Assembly: GCA_944472155.2 (NCBI GenBank)
Contig: OX235277.1
Span: 37,086,804 to 37,150,803 of the forward strand
Reading direction: 5' to 3'
DNA: 64,000 nt
Source of the DNA: Trichobilharzia szidati
Taxonomy: Eukaryota; Platyhelminthes; Trematoda; Strigeidida; Schistosomatidae
In this document: positions 53,842 to 63,605 of the stretch, one piece after another
Layout of the letters: the number at the start of each line of letters is the position of its first letter
Numbering within the stretch: the stretch's first letter is position 1
Translations under genes and position numbers: made by a program
The notes under the pieces: generated by a model
Told to the model about the DNA's origin: nothing
The model's input: the letters and a program-made list of their open reading frames with translations, nothing else
The model's database searches: none

Positions 53842-54600
53842 TCCCTAGTTTTCAATCGTTCTCTAACTGATATCAATCAGTGATCAACTCGTAAAAACAA
53901 AACTCACCTTTACAAACCAAACTATGGGAAACTGCCTTTGTAAGAAAGAAGCAAGTCATTTAAAAAGAAAGAAAACAGAAAAGGAGAAAGAACAGCTCCC
54001 AGAGGAACACCAGCTAGAGTAAGTGAAGCGGTGGAAGACTTACCATTATAAACAATGTACTGCTTCCTATCAGAAAAACAGGAATGCAATCAACTGGTAA
54101 TCCAACATTGTGCTTGTGATGCAGCAAGCTTGTTTAACAAAAGAGGCCCAGGTACAGAGTCGAAGGCAGATGAGTAATCTAAGAAGGCACACCGAACATA
54201 TTTTTCACCTCTATCTAAGCTGGAGGCAATATTATGATATAAGACAACAGTGGCATCTAAAGTACATTTACTACGTTTACAAGCAGGTTAATTAGGGCTG
54301 CTAAAAGCCTTCAATGTAGGTTCAAGGTTAGATAAGAGCAATCTTTTCATTATTCTTAAAAAATGTGAAGTGATGACAATAGGTCTAAACTTAACAGTTG
54401 GTCCACTTGATGATTTAAGCACAGGAAGAATTTTAATGTCCTTTCCAGAAGCAGCCACAGTGTTAGTGGAAACTGATTCATTCAAAATATCAATGAGAAT
54501 TGGACATAAAATGTCAGCACATTTATTGAGCATAACAGCTGGTAAACCATCTGGACCAAGGGGCTGAACAGGTTCCATGGATTTGAGACACAAGTGCTTG

Positions 54601-56045
54601 TAGATAAAGTGAATGCATGAAATTTTCTATAAAAGCAACAACTGTCTCTTAAATCAAATTCACAATTTACACAGTTCGAAGAGGTAAAATTTCACCGCAG
54701 TTCCCTTTAGAGACCGAAATTATTCTGATTACCACAATATGTGATCGTGAATAATATTCAATGCATAAAACTGCATACTACTGAATGATTAAAATCAGTA
54801 GTTGTATACCACTCATATCACCATTGTGTACTGCTCACTAACGAGCCAGATTTTCTAAGTGATCTGTACATTAAACGGCTATTTCGCTCGTTTGAGGCAC
54901 ATTAGCCGTGCACCCGATGCGACTCAGATCAGAAGAGTGCTGAATCAGTTCTGGCAAGCAACCAGGGGGTGAAGTGGTAATTCCATAAATCATTTTCTCA
55001 ACAACTGCTTCTGCTGATCCACTTGATCTTTGTGTTTGACCTTGGGACAATGTAACTTGTTTTTCAATTGCCTGATGGATGAACTTAATATGTATATTTC
55101 TTTTGATAATAGATAGATCTTAGTATCAGAGTAGTAGGAATTTTCCGGCATTGTTTGTGTTTCCTCTGTTTTCTATTTGCACATTTTGCCAGTGGGACTA
55201 GTGGCCGTAGGGCAAAGTTAAAGTTTAAGCACCAAAAGGTAGCACCTCAGATATGACCTACGACTCACCAGTTTCGGGAGAAAGGCAATTTTTGAGCATA
55301 AAAATACACACATTTATGAAAATAATGATTAAAAAGACATGGAAGTGTTCTCTGATATGTGACGAGAATTCACCCACACCCCAGTTTAGCATTGGAGTGT
55401 TAATAGAGTGATTAAACCACATTCTATATATGTATGCGTCTAGGCCTTTCAACCTTAGTCCTAATCCTTGCTTAATCTAACCTTAAATCTCACTTGAACC
55501 AGCCTTAATATCTCCATAATCAGGTCAACTTAACCTTAATCTGTCCTTAGCCTAAACCCTAACTTAATCTTCCCCAAGTTTAACCTGAAAATTACCAGAT
55601 ATCCGGTTTAATTGCATACTTATATCATCACACTTGATCAAAAATATTTTATTCACAACACTATAGTTTTATTTGTTTGGTTTCATCAACTTGTTTGTTG
55701 ACTGGGTGTTTCAAGATCCCCACACCGGTGCAATCGCACTCCAGCCGTGCAACTTGATACAACATTTGTTGGAGTCTCTTCGTTGAATACTGAGTTTTTA
55801 CTATATTGCAATGAGAATTATTAGTTTGAACAAGGAGTCTTATTTCTGATAAACATGTTCTACAGATTTTTGCCAATCAGCTAATTATAAGAACTGAAAG
55901 GGACCGGAGCCTCCCTTCAAATAACTGCTGACACTCTTAGTAACCAAAGGAATCAGTGATGAAGTCCTCATAGAAAGAATCTACGTCAAAAAGAAGAACA
56001 GAGCTTTCATGAAGAAAAATAAACCATTTAATTCAATTTTAGATT
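54601..56045. other. no gene recognised
   Basis: 55,455-55,590 has loosely repeated CTTAA/CCTAA words, perhaps decayed telomere-like DNA. A minus-strand open frame 55,661-55,876 (71 codons, Cys-containing) shows no family I can name. Confidence 0.45.
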
Positions 56046-56049
56046 TTCC

Positions 56050-56275
56050 CGTCGATTGACTGGACTGAAGTGCTTGGTCTCAGGTTGACGTGTCGATTTC
56101 TTATGCAGTTGCTTCGACGTTTGAGACTTTGGGAACTGGGTTCGAGCCTCAGTGGGAACATCATCACTCACTGCGGAATGCAGGTACATCCAGTTGCTGA
56201 CGAGTCCCAAATAGGACGAAACGTGCGTTATCCTGGATTCCAGTGCCAGTCACCATCCACCAATTAATTTCTAAA
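56050..56275 (+). repeat. Sm-alpha-like hammerhead SINE
   Basis: tRNA-like head with box A-like 'ttatgcagttg' and box B GGTTCGAGCCT (56,142-56,152), 'cagtgggaacatcatcactc', 'ctgcggaatgcaggtacatcc', then the ribozyme and 'ccagtcaccatccaccaatt'. This is the layout and wording of the Sm-alpha family known from schistosomes. Sister copy without ribozyme at 40,925-41,125. Confidence 0.85.
56188..56238 (+). ncRNA. hammerhead ribozyme (Sm-alpha-like)
   Basis: CTGACGA core (56,197-56,203), stem II GTCC-CAAATA-GGAC (56,204-56,217) and GAAA (56,218-56,221) are exact. Stem I pairs ATCCAG (56,188-56,193) with CTGGAT (56,233-56,238), but three unpaired bases lie between each strand and the core. Stem III is short (ACG/CGT) with a GTT, or alternatively ATC, cleavage triplet. 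Core intact, efficiency uncertain. Confidence 0.75.
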
Positions 56276-56849
56276 AATAAACCATTTTAGTAGGAAATAT
56301 CACCCTACAGGTATACCTTTCCTTGCTATTCTAGTGATATTTCATCACAATTCATCTGAGAACATAAATGCTTACAACCAGCAAGTAAAGAGAGCTTCAG
56401 TCAGACCAGACCAATATGCTATCGAGACAATTCCCAGCAATTCCAACACTCGCGACAAAATATTATACAATTCTATTACAGTTTTATTTTGTTCGAACAT
56501 TTTACAGGTGAAATCACAATGACAGAAAACCTTGACTTTGCTACATGATAATTTGCTATATACAGACAGTCCTGATAAGATATACCACTCAGGGAAATAA
56601 CTACAGGCAAATCCCTATTGACTCGGCTCCAGAATGATTAGCTCCATTCCTATTGGTTGATCCATACTGTACGATTGCTACAGGCAGTTGTGTGTGTGTG
56701 GATGTAGTGCACTTTCCTAATAAAACAAATTGATTTTGTGAAATTAAGATATGCAAATTGTCAATAGAAAACTTGATAAAACTAATGAATACAACAAGAC
56801 TGATTAATGAAGATAGAATGTTCTTCGAAAAAAAATGGTTACTGAACAA
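56276..56849. other. no gene recognised
   Basis: A short TG run lies near 56,690-56,700. No coding motif. Confidence 0.5.
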
Positions 56850-56854
56850 AGAAT

Positions 56855-56900
56855 ATTTACATTTTCGATAACCTGCTCTTCGTCAGGTTCTGCAGTTATA
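56855..56900 (-). ncRNA. hammerhead-like motif in P2 terminal repeat
   Basis: Minus strand: GAAC, CTGACGA (intact core), AGAGCAGGTTATC, GAAA, a long loop and GTTC. GAAC/GTTC can form stem I. Stem II is limited to GA/TC and the base before GTTC is the cleavage position in TTT. The core is good but the stems are poor, so this is tentative. Confidence 0.4.
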
Positions 56901-57059
56901 GATACACATTACAGTGAATGAATTAGTGTTATGAACAATATTAATTGATGTTGTTTAAATAACGCCGAATCAATAATGATAATATCAATGGATTACAGTT
57001 CAATAGCACCAACATAACAATACACAATGAATATAAGAGACATTAGGAAAAGTATTACA

Positions 57060-58325
57060 ACAAATTCATGAATTTAAAGTCTCCACTGAAGGCTGGCCAG
57101 CACAGTAGTGGTGGCTGGACTTGTTTCTTTTGCACGCAGAGAACGGGTCGTTTATGGCAAATCAAGATAACCTCTGTTGTTTTGAGTATGCGGTACCTGA
57201 ATGTTCTTGGCAATTTATACGGTAACCGATAGCTGACGGTGGAGAAGGATTCGTCAGTGCTGCTTTTGTGGTCGATTTGGACCAGGTGGTCTAATTATGA
57301 AGTGTTGATGGTTTTCGCTACATCTTTACTTATCCACACATGTGGGTGTTCCTGAGCGAGCACAAAAATTCGAGTTCGTAGAGCAACAGTCAATATAACT
57401 CGCTCCACAAAGGCACTTCAAATAATAGGTACAATTAGAAGTGGTCAGCCTAGTTACTTTGTCTTTCAATTTCGGAATGACAACGGGTTGTGTTTGCGTT
57501 GGTGGCTCAGCTGTAGAATGCTCACCAACCACGCAAGTGGCTCAGGGTTCGATCCCCGGCAAGCTGGTAACAAGACCACTACAGATGGAAGGTTGGGCAT
57601 GAGGCTAGCAAGGCTACCCCGTGAAATAAACACCACTACTACCGAAACTTCTAAGCTTTAGCTTGAAGCCCTATGTTCCACTGAGAACGAAAAGGAAGAA
57701 AAGTGCCGGCTGTGTGGGAAACATTAACTACATCTTTCCCGAATCAGACGTTTTTTGGATCGATTTTCTTAAACTGTTGGTCAGTATTTCATATGGTGTA
57801 TCACTTCTGAATTGTAGCTGTATATAAAGAGGTTTCTTGTCAACCGATACAGAAGAATTTTTTCCCACTTTTTTGGTAGTGTCTTTAGCGATGAACTTTT
57901 TGAGGTAGCTATTTTCAGTTAAAGCGTCTTATACACCCTTAAGTTCCTGTTCAAAAGGATCTTCTGGACAAATAACTCTGGCCCTACAGCTAAGAGGTAA
58001 TTTTACTTCAGAATTCTTCTTCATTTGATAGGTGAGTGTACTTCATTGAAATGAGATATTATTGCATACCTGTTCAAATCATTTTCATGAAGGATAAATG
58101 TATCATCTACATATATCACTGATAAAGTGAGAATATTAAGACGAATTTGTTCAAAGGACCACTTTTCCAGTTTAGTCAAAAAGAAATCTACTAACGTGGG
58201 AACGACCAAACAGAGAGCCTACTGCTACTCCCTCCACTTGTCTATAGAGTTCATCATCAAATTTAAAATTGAACGAAATATTCCCATATTGAGTCATAAG
58301 AGGAAAAGATGTAAACAGAGAAGAA
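57060..58325 (-). pseudogene. P2 PLE RT / GIY-YIG coding region
   Basis: Several frames: FKFDDELYRQVEGVAVGSLF (motif B, 58,210-58,270), FFLTKLEKW, SVIYVDDTFILHEN (YVDD, about 58,100), then CRARVICPEDPFEQELKGV, NSYLKKFIAKDT and KKPLYIQLQFRSDTPYEIL. After the SINE come TQPVVIPKLKDKVTRLTTSN and CLCGASYIDCCSTN, where the GIY-YIG glycine is replaced by D. Ends with degraded C-terminal codons near 57,120. Confidence 0.8.
57495..57712 (+). repeat. S1b tRNA-derived SINE, cleanest copy
   Basis: Box A TGGCTCAGCTG (57,507-57,517), box B GGTTCGATCCC (57,547-57,557). Body 'gggcatgaggctagcaagg', 'ctaccgaaacttc', tail 'gcttgaagccctatgttcc', 'actgagaacgaaaagg' and an AAG-rich end. Inserted in the coding region of the P2 PLE. 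Confidence 0.88.
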
Positions 58326-59095
58326 AATTTTTTTTTCGACGATTCATTTTCATAAACTGCCGTACACAATCGTAATTATATTTAGCAAAGAAATCATAAG
58401 ACGACCAATCAGATACTACTGCTAAAATTTATCCTCGGATAAACGCAGGACGTAAGGTAAGGTGTAAGCTAGAAGGAATGACTAATTGGAAGTTAGAAAA
58501 GAGGCAGAAGTTGGCGTGACATAATCAGTGTGAGAAAATGACCAATCTACATGATTGTGTAGAGTGGACAGGAACTAGTGGAGAGACGATAAAGTGTTTT
58601 TATGTGAAATATGTATGAAAACGGGATGTTATTAATAAACAGTAGTAGAGTGACAATAAAATAAGGACGATGAGCACAGTAATAATAATAGTAATAATAG
58701 AAACATAATAAAACGAAGTAAAATTGTAGTAAGGACGTTATTCTGGCCACGGTAGGGCGAGTGAATGTATGTAGCGCTTTCGGATGCAGAGGTCCAGTTT
58801 CAGATCCCAAATAGCCAATGATTCAGCTATGTGCAGATGACGTATTGAGGGGCTCTGTGTAGCACTGTGAAACATTCCGCAGGTTCGAGTACTTGATGTC
58901 CAGAGTTGACAAGATGTTTGAGGTTGGAGTTGCTAGTATTCTTCTTTTCTCCTCTGACTAATCTAGCTGGACAATGTTCCAGAATACGTTTGTAGACTTG
59001 TCGTTCTGTACGGCCGATATACTTTGTTCCCCACAAACAAGTAAACTGACAAATACACATTGAGGTGGCCAAAAGCTGTATCTTTTCTTTAACGT
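58326..59095 (-). mobile_element. PLE (P3) 3' end
   Basis: Minus strand codons 58,827-59,090: SMCICQFTCLWGTKYIGRTE (zinc/GIY-YIG start), YKRILEHCPARLVRGEKK, LKHLVNSGHQVLE and AECFTVLH. The 3' non-coding region (with AAT repeats near 58,680-58,700) runs to a terminal repeat at 58,326-58,375 ('tttttcgacgattcattttc' on plus) that keeps only part of the hammerhead-like block. Confidence 0.75.
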
Positions 59096-59289
59096 ATCCT
59101 TAACATTCATAGTACATTATAGTAACAATTTCCTGAAAGTTTCTACTATGTTCTTAACATTTATTGACTTGTTATTTGTTTGTTCTTTTGAAGTTTCACT
59201 AGCAGTTTGATAGCTTTTGTGGTGTAGGTTCACTAGCTCCACATCCAACCCTCCCTCTTTACCCTGTCTGGGGACTGGCTAGAAAACTA
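59096..59289. other. no recognisable feature
   Basis: AT-rich spacer. Confidence 0.5.
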
Positions 59290-59972
59290 GCAATCTGGTG
59301 AACTGGGAGAGTTTAATTACTTCACTCATCTAGGAAGCATTGTTTAAACTACAGGCAGCTGGACAGCACGGATAAAGATGTCAAAGCCAGCCAGCCACGC
59401 AGTCAGAATCGGGGAGGCAAAATACCCCTTCATCAACCTAAAACCAGTTAGGAAATCGTCTGCACTCAGTCAACATAAGCAACAGGATTCGAATTTTCAA
59501 CACCAATGTGAAGTCGGTCAGTTCTTCTACACGAGTCAGGAACATGGCACCACGTCAAGGATTTCCAACAGGTCACTGCAGACTTGTATCAACAGCTGCC
59601 TATTTCGCTAAGCGGCTCCATACTCAAGATCAAATGGCCGACCAGCTGGCCAGAAAGAATCAGCAACAAGAAACTCTGGTTGGGAACAAACCAACAGGTG
59701 AGATCCGATTGCTTAACAAATATGTGTGAGACAATGGAGATGGATTGATGTGGCATACGTTGAGGAAGGAATCGATCGAATGACATCGCGCGCGATGCAG
59801 GCCATCGCTCGAGTGGACTCCGAGTGGGGAGTGACGAGTGGGTCGTCGATGAGAGATTCTGAGCAATCGTAGAGCTAGCCAGCTCAAGAAGAGAACAGCA
59901 GAGAATAGAAGAAAGTAGAGATGTGTTGTTGAAGCCCTGTGTTCCACTCAGAACTCAAGGGAATAATAATTT
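59290..59972 (+). mobile_element. RTE-clade LINE 3' end
   Basis: Plus strand: 'ctcatctaggaagcattgtt' and GGSTARIKMSKPA-type codons in place of the DEDIKAKIG stretch, then blocks 'gaagtcggtcagttcttc', 'gccgaccagctggccag', 'gatggattgatgtggcatac', 'gcaggccatcgctcgagtgg', and a 3' terminus 'ttgaagccctgtgttccac' with 'gaactcaagggaataataat'. The terminus is shared with S1b SINE tails. Confidence 0.8.
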
Positions 59973-60070
59973 TTGTTCATTAACAGAAGTAATTAACCAT
60001 TTCAACCAGAGGTACATTTGTGAATAAGTGATGCTGCATCCAAAGATATAGAAAATCAAAACAATTGATT

Positions 60071-60110
60071 CAGCGAAGAGTCTCTTTTCAACGAATTTAT
60101 CATCAAGCTG
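60071..60110 (-). ncRNA. hammerhead-like motif, P1 inverted terminal repeat
   Basis: Minus strand: CAGC, TTGATGA, minimal stem II, GAAA, AAGAG...CTCTT stem III, TTC, GCTG. Same as the two 3' copies but on the opposite strand. Confidence 0.55.
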
Positions 60111-60168
60111 TACAATCATATATATATATATATATATGGTTTTTAATAAGTTATATCCGGTGAGGTAA

Positions 60169-60909
60169 TTGAATCATAGGAATGGTCAACTGACAAATTT
60201 CTACAGCTGGGTACCCATTGGTCGAAAACGAAACCTAGTCCGGTCGCTTGCCACTCGTATTCGGTGCATATGTAACCCTGATACTGTGGAAGATGAGTTA
60301 TACATCTTGAGGAAAATCCTAATAGAAAATGGACTTCCACCACGTTTTATAGATGAGAATATACATTCAAATCCTAAAAAACGTGACTTATCAACCGTAC
60401 CCAAGAAAATACTTTACATGAGCTTGGACTTAGCTTCCGATATCATGAAACGAAGGATATCACAGTCCCTGAAAAGAACATTCCCTGCTGCATCTCTGAG
60501 AATAGCCTTTACTAGTCGACCACTACTGTTCAATTACCTGAAGGATAAGATCCCGCTGTTGACCAACTCCGTGTGCGTTTATCAACTCACCTGCTCGTGT
60601 GGAACTAGGTATATCGGTCGTTCAACTCCAGTTTTGTCCAAGAGGTTGCAAGAACACTATCCTGCATGGTTACGAAAAGGTGGAAGTGGAGCAATAAGAA
60701 GCGCGATCATTGAACATTTGGTCGATAATGATCACCCTATCTCTACAGCCTCCGCCTTTAAAATCATCTACAAGGCAAAGAGTAATTTACCCAAATCCCT
60801 ACGTACCCGACTCATCTGTATTGCTGAAGCTTTGGCTATCGAAACAGAAAAGCCAGATCTCTGTGTACAGAAGAAGTTCGTTCAACCCCTCCAACTTTCA
60901 TGGTCTTAA
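60169..60909 (+). pseudogene. P1 PLE thumb, zinc motif and GIY-YIG nuclease, one frame
   Basis: 246 residues in one frame: NGQLTNFYSWVPIGRKRNLV, IRCICNPDTVEDELYI, ENGLPPRFIDENIHSNPKKR, RTFPAASLRIAFTSRPLLFN, SVCVYQLTCSCGTRYIGRST (CxC and GIY-YIG start, about 143-162), LQEHYPAWLRKG, AIIEHLVDNDHPI, FKIIYKAKSNLPKSLRTR, LICIAEALAIETEKPDL and LCVQKKFVQPLQLSWS. The RT palm is missing. The nuclease has no stop or shift, making this one of the youngest PLE remnants here. Confidence 0.9.
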
Positions 60910-61405
60910 TCCCTCGTCTATGTTAAAGTATGGTAATCCCCAATCATATTTTCGCTTTACAAATTTTTCATTTTTTTATTTTTGTCTATTCAATTTGTAT
61001 ACTCTTCCTTATTACGTCAATTGTTACTGTTACTACTCTCACTTTTAATTGTCCCCGGTATTATTTCACTTGTTCCACTTGTCACTCTAAATCAATTCCT
61101 TTTTTACAACATTAAATTCTATGCTATTATATTTTACACAATATTACGTAACGTTTTTATTTTATTCGATTTGTCTACTAATCTTATAATTGCACACCTT
61201 TTTCAAGTTCTATCCATCCTATGAATTATTCTATAGATGACATTAATTTGCTTTGCCACTTGACATTTAACTATGATTATAATCACAAACATTTTAGTTT
61301 TAATTGCATTTCACATTATTATTATTATTATTTCATGCATTCACATCTATGTTTCAATTCCCTCACCGGATATAACTTCTTAAAAACCACATATATACTA
61401 TTGTA

Positions 61406-61445
61406 CAGCTTGATGATAAATTCGTTGAAAAGAGACTCTTCGCTG
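61406..61445 (+). ncRNA. hammerhead-like motif, P1 3' terminal repeat, copy 1
   Basis: CAGC, TTGATGA (61,410-61,416), TAAATTCGTT, GAAA, AAGAG-A-CTCTT hairpin, TTC (cleavage expected after 61,441), GCTG. Stem I CAGC/GCTG. First core base is T. Confidence 0.6.
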
Positions 61446-61601
61446 AATCATTTGTTTTGATTTTCTATACGATTATAATCACAAACATTTTAGTTTTAAT
61501 TGCATTTCACATTATTATTATTATTATTTCATGCATTCACATCTATGTTTCAATTCCCTCACCGGATATAACTTCTTAAAAACCATATATATACGATTGT
61601 A

Positions 61602-61641
61602 CAGCTTGATGATAAATTCGTTGAAAAGAGTCTCTTCGCTG
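61602..61641 (+). ncRNA. hammerhead-like motif, P1 3' terminal repeat, copy 2
   Basis: As copy 1, about 196 bp downstream, with loop base T in stem III. Two ribozyme-like units in tandem on one transcript would release a unit-length RNA if active. Confidence 0.6.
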
Positions 61642-61665
61642 AATCAATTGTTTTGATTTTCTATA

Positions 61666-62510
61666 TGTTACAATGGGAATTTTCCATGATTTAAAAAACA
61701 TCCAAAGATATCATAGTTTTATCTCTTTTGTTGCGTGTGTCACTTCAAACACATCTTTCACCAATACATTTTTACTAACTGTTCATGTAAGGGGTTTTAG
61801 GATAGTTACCGAGCCTTTAGCTGAAACACAGCTGGACGAATTGTGCATATATCTAAAACCAGTCGAAGCAACTTACACACAATAATGACCTCAGCATAAT
61901 ACCATTTAGCAGGTAACATAAGTAATAATAATAATAATAATAATAGTGTCATGAACAACAGATTTATGAATTCCAAAAATGCAGCACAGCACACAAAAAT
62001 AAGAACTTAACAAGATTGTCACATTACTGACAGAATATGACGTCTGCGTCACAAAACAAACAAACACAAGAACACTGTGTAATAGTTAGACATACGTACA
62101 TACGAATAAATAGGCATACCACCACATTTACTGACCCACTTTTATGGTAGAAATAAACGAAACTGACTCGATGTGGAGGGTGGTGAGGGGATTTCTTACA
62201 GTAAATACATTCTTTGCTAATATCCTTCAATCCATGCCTTAGTTATCCATAAATATATGATTTGTTGGAATGTCACATGCAGTCATCCAAATTCAAACTT
62301 GACATGAATTACTAAATTCAACTTTCTTAAATATCAAGATAACCTGGAGTGAGATGTACCTGATGTGTAATGTCGTCATAAATTACTAAACAGTTATGCG
62401 TGTCTTTGTGTGTATGTCAGTGACATTAATCTTGACTCCGCAGAAGGCAGTGGAGTAATGATATTAAGTTAAGGTGTGAAATGAACAATAAGCAGAAAAT
62501 TGCACTATGT
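61666..62510. other. no gene recognised
   Basis: (ATA)n run at about 61,921-61,945. Open frames show no motif. Confidence 0.5.
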
Positions 62511-62514
62511 CATA

Positions 62515-62745
62515 AATTGGCAGAAGTTAGAATTCATGGGCCATTTGATCATTTCCCAGTGTCTGCTGAATGGTCTACGAGCTGGCTTGCCTTGTAACCA
62601 GAAGGTCCTGGGTTTGAACTCCTGTGGTGGGTGCGTGATGATGAAGAGTTCCAAACTAGGCTGACGAAACAGCTGTCCAGTACTCCCCGCAGGTTTTCCA
62701 ATGGTTCTCTAACCGATGCCAGCTCATAATGAAATCCTCCAGCCA
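62515..62745 (+). repeat. S2 hammerhead SINE, monomer
   Basis: 5' part 'cataaattggcagaag', 'gaattcatgggccatttg' (shared in reverse with 32,490-32,520), box A-like 'ctgctgaatgg' (62,563-62,573), box B GGTTTGAACTC (62,611-62,621), ribozyme block and tail 'ggttttccaatggttctc', 'aaccgatgccagctc'. One of the most complete single copies. Confidence 0.8.
62635..62683 (+). ncRNA. hammerhead-like motif (S2)
   Basis: GTGATG pairs with CAGTAC at five of six positions. ATGAAGA replaces CTGAAGA, stem II is TTCC...GG with a 3-base insertion before GAAAC (62,666-62,670), then AGCTGTC with an intact GTC cleavage triplet. Confidence 0.5.
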
Positions 62746-63605
62746 ATAAGCCTACTTTCAACTACCCTTCAGTTATATTAAATTCAGCCTTTATGTTTCG
62801 AGGATCATGAAGCTCCTAACTATTATTGTTGTTCCTGTTTACATTCCTTTTGTGTCGAATGGGACGTAGAGGCCTAAGCTCCAATATTTGAAATTTCACT
62901 TGCCGTGGTATTGTTTTCAGTGGAAATGGGGCTAGTAGTCCGTTGTAGGGGATCAAATAAGTTCTTGAAACCAATTTATCCTTCAGCGATCAATTTGTTC
63001 ATATGTGCGGATTGAAACACAGGGTGGATTATTGGATTTTCAAGGGACAGGAGCTCGGCAGCTTCTCTGTGATGTAATTGTGTATCTCTACACTCTCTTC
63101 AAATCATCATCCATAAATAAACCTCTCAGCAGCCGTATATGCTATATTCTCCCCTCTCCAGTTGAGGCGGTGTTCAGAACAGCCTGGCCACCAAATTAGG
63201 TGGGCCAAAGCTCAGATCTAGAAGGATACATGGCCACACAGTAATCATAAGTGGAACCAACTAGAAGCGAGTTCGAAGTCGTTCAAGCAGCCTAACTAGT
63301 TGGTTTCTTAGGTTCGGTGAGCTCGACGTGACTTATGCTGACTGAGCTCCTTCTTGATGTATATGATCATCCAACTCTTCCCATGCCACACATGTTTCTT
63401 GCCACCAAATGCACTTCAACTACAACTATCGTCTACGCTGCTGCTTACCATTAATAAGTTACACTTTCAGGCAGTTATTTCAAATCAATCTGATGAAAGC
63501 ATATTATTAAAATGCTGCTGGATGGTAGATGCACTCATAAAACAGAAAGTAACCCTGGTGATTTTAGACGCATGCGTTATAACATGTTTCCAGTTCAGGG
63601 ATGGA
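62746..63605. other. no gene recognised
   Basis: Open frames of up to 86 codons lack any recognisable family motif. Confidence 0.45.

Larger units (their letters stand above)
53607..53895. repeat. S2 SINE, palindromic copy with target duplication
   Basis: AACAAAACT occurs at 53,598-53,606 and 53,896-53,904, directly outside the insert. The arms, about 53,612-53,714 and 53,796-53,895, are inverted copies (TTTACGAGTTGATCAC at the left end, GTGATCAACTCGTAAA at the right) each holding a hammerhead-like fold. The 80-bp centre carries one tRNA-like box B, GGTTCGAACCC, itself a near palindrome. It cuts a LINE RT frame, so it inserted as a unit. Confidence 0.9.
53100..54600 (-). pseudogene. CR1/Jockey-like LINE reverse transcriptase fragment
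   Basis: 54,288-54,593 (minus, 101 residues) has PLGPDGLPAVMLNKCADILC and IKILPVLKSSSGPTVKFRPI then VITSHFLRIMKRLL, typical of RT motifs 1-2 in CR1/Jockey-type LINEs. 53,930-54,290 continues with RCAFLDYSSAFDSVPGPLLL, a stop and SCFSDRKQYIVYNGKSST, then AGVPLGAVLSPFLFSFFLNDL (motif B). A palindromic SINE splits it. 53,150-53,590 decodes to C-terminal parts such as YLSWVSHI, RKIFRLTFYIRKLR and PILFLYCTPLILPGLLKK-like text. The catalytic DD region falls in or near the gap and is not seen. Confidence 0.75.
56850..58325 (-). mobile_element. Penelope-like element (P2) with inserted SINE
   Basis: Terminal repeat 56,850-56,905, nuclease end 57,060-57,495, SINE 57,495-57,710, thumb and RT codons 57,715-58,325, all minus strand. 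Borders the 3' terminal repeat of a P3 copy on the right. Confidence 0.75.
60047..61665 (+). mobile_element. Penelope-like element (P1) with three terminal-repeat copies
   Basis: Left: an inverted terminal repeat 60,047-60,180 (includes a (TA)n run at 60,118-60,137). Then coding 60,181-60,909, a 3' non-coding part, and two tandem terminal-repeat copies (about 61,273-61,472 and 61,479-61,665) in direct orientation. Inverted upstream and direct downstream pseudo-LTRs are the signature of PLEs. Confidence 0.88.
61273..61665 (+). repeat. tandem pseudo-LTR duplication, about 205-bp period
   Basis: Both copies share 'gattataatcacaaac', 'aattgcatttcacattatt', 'caattccctcaccggatata' landmarks, 'gtacagcttgatgataaattc' region and 'ttgttttgattttctata'. 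They differ at few positions, so the duplication is recent or has been homogenised. Confidence 0.92.

Noticed and set aside
55661..55876. Small cysteine-containing protein.
   Set aside because: Only 71 codons, no signal peptide or known Cys spacing, no related copy; could equally be chance.
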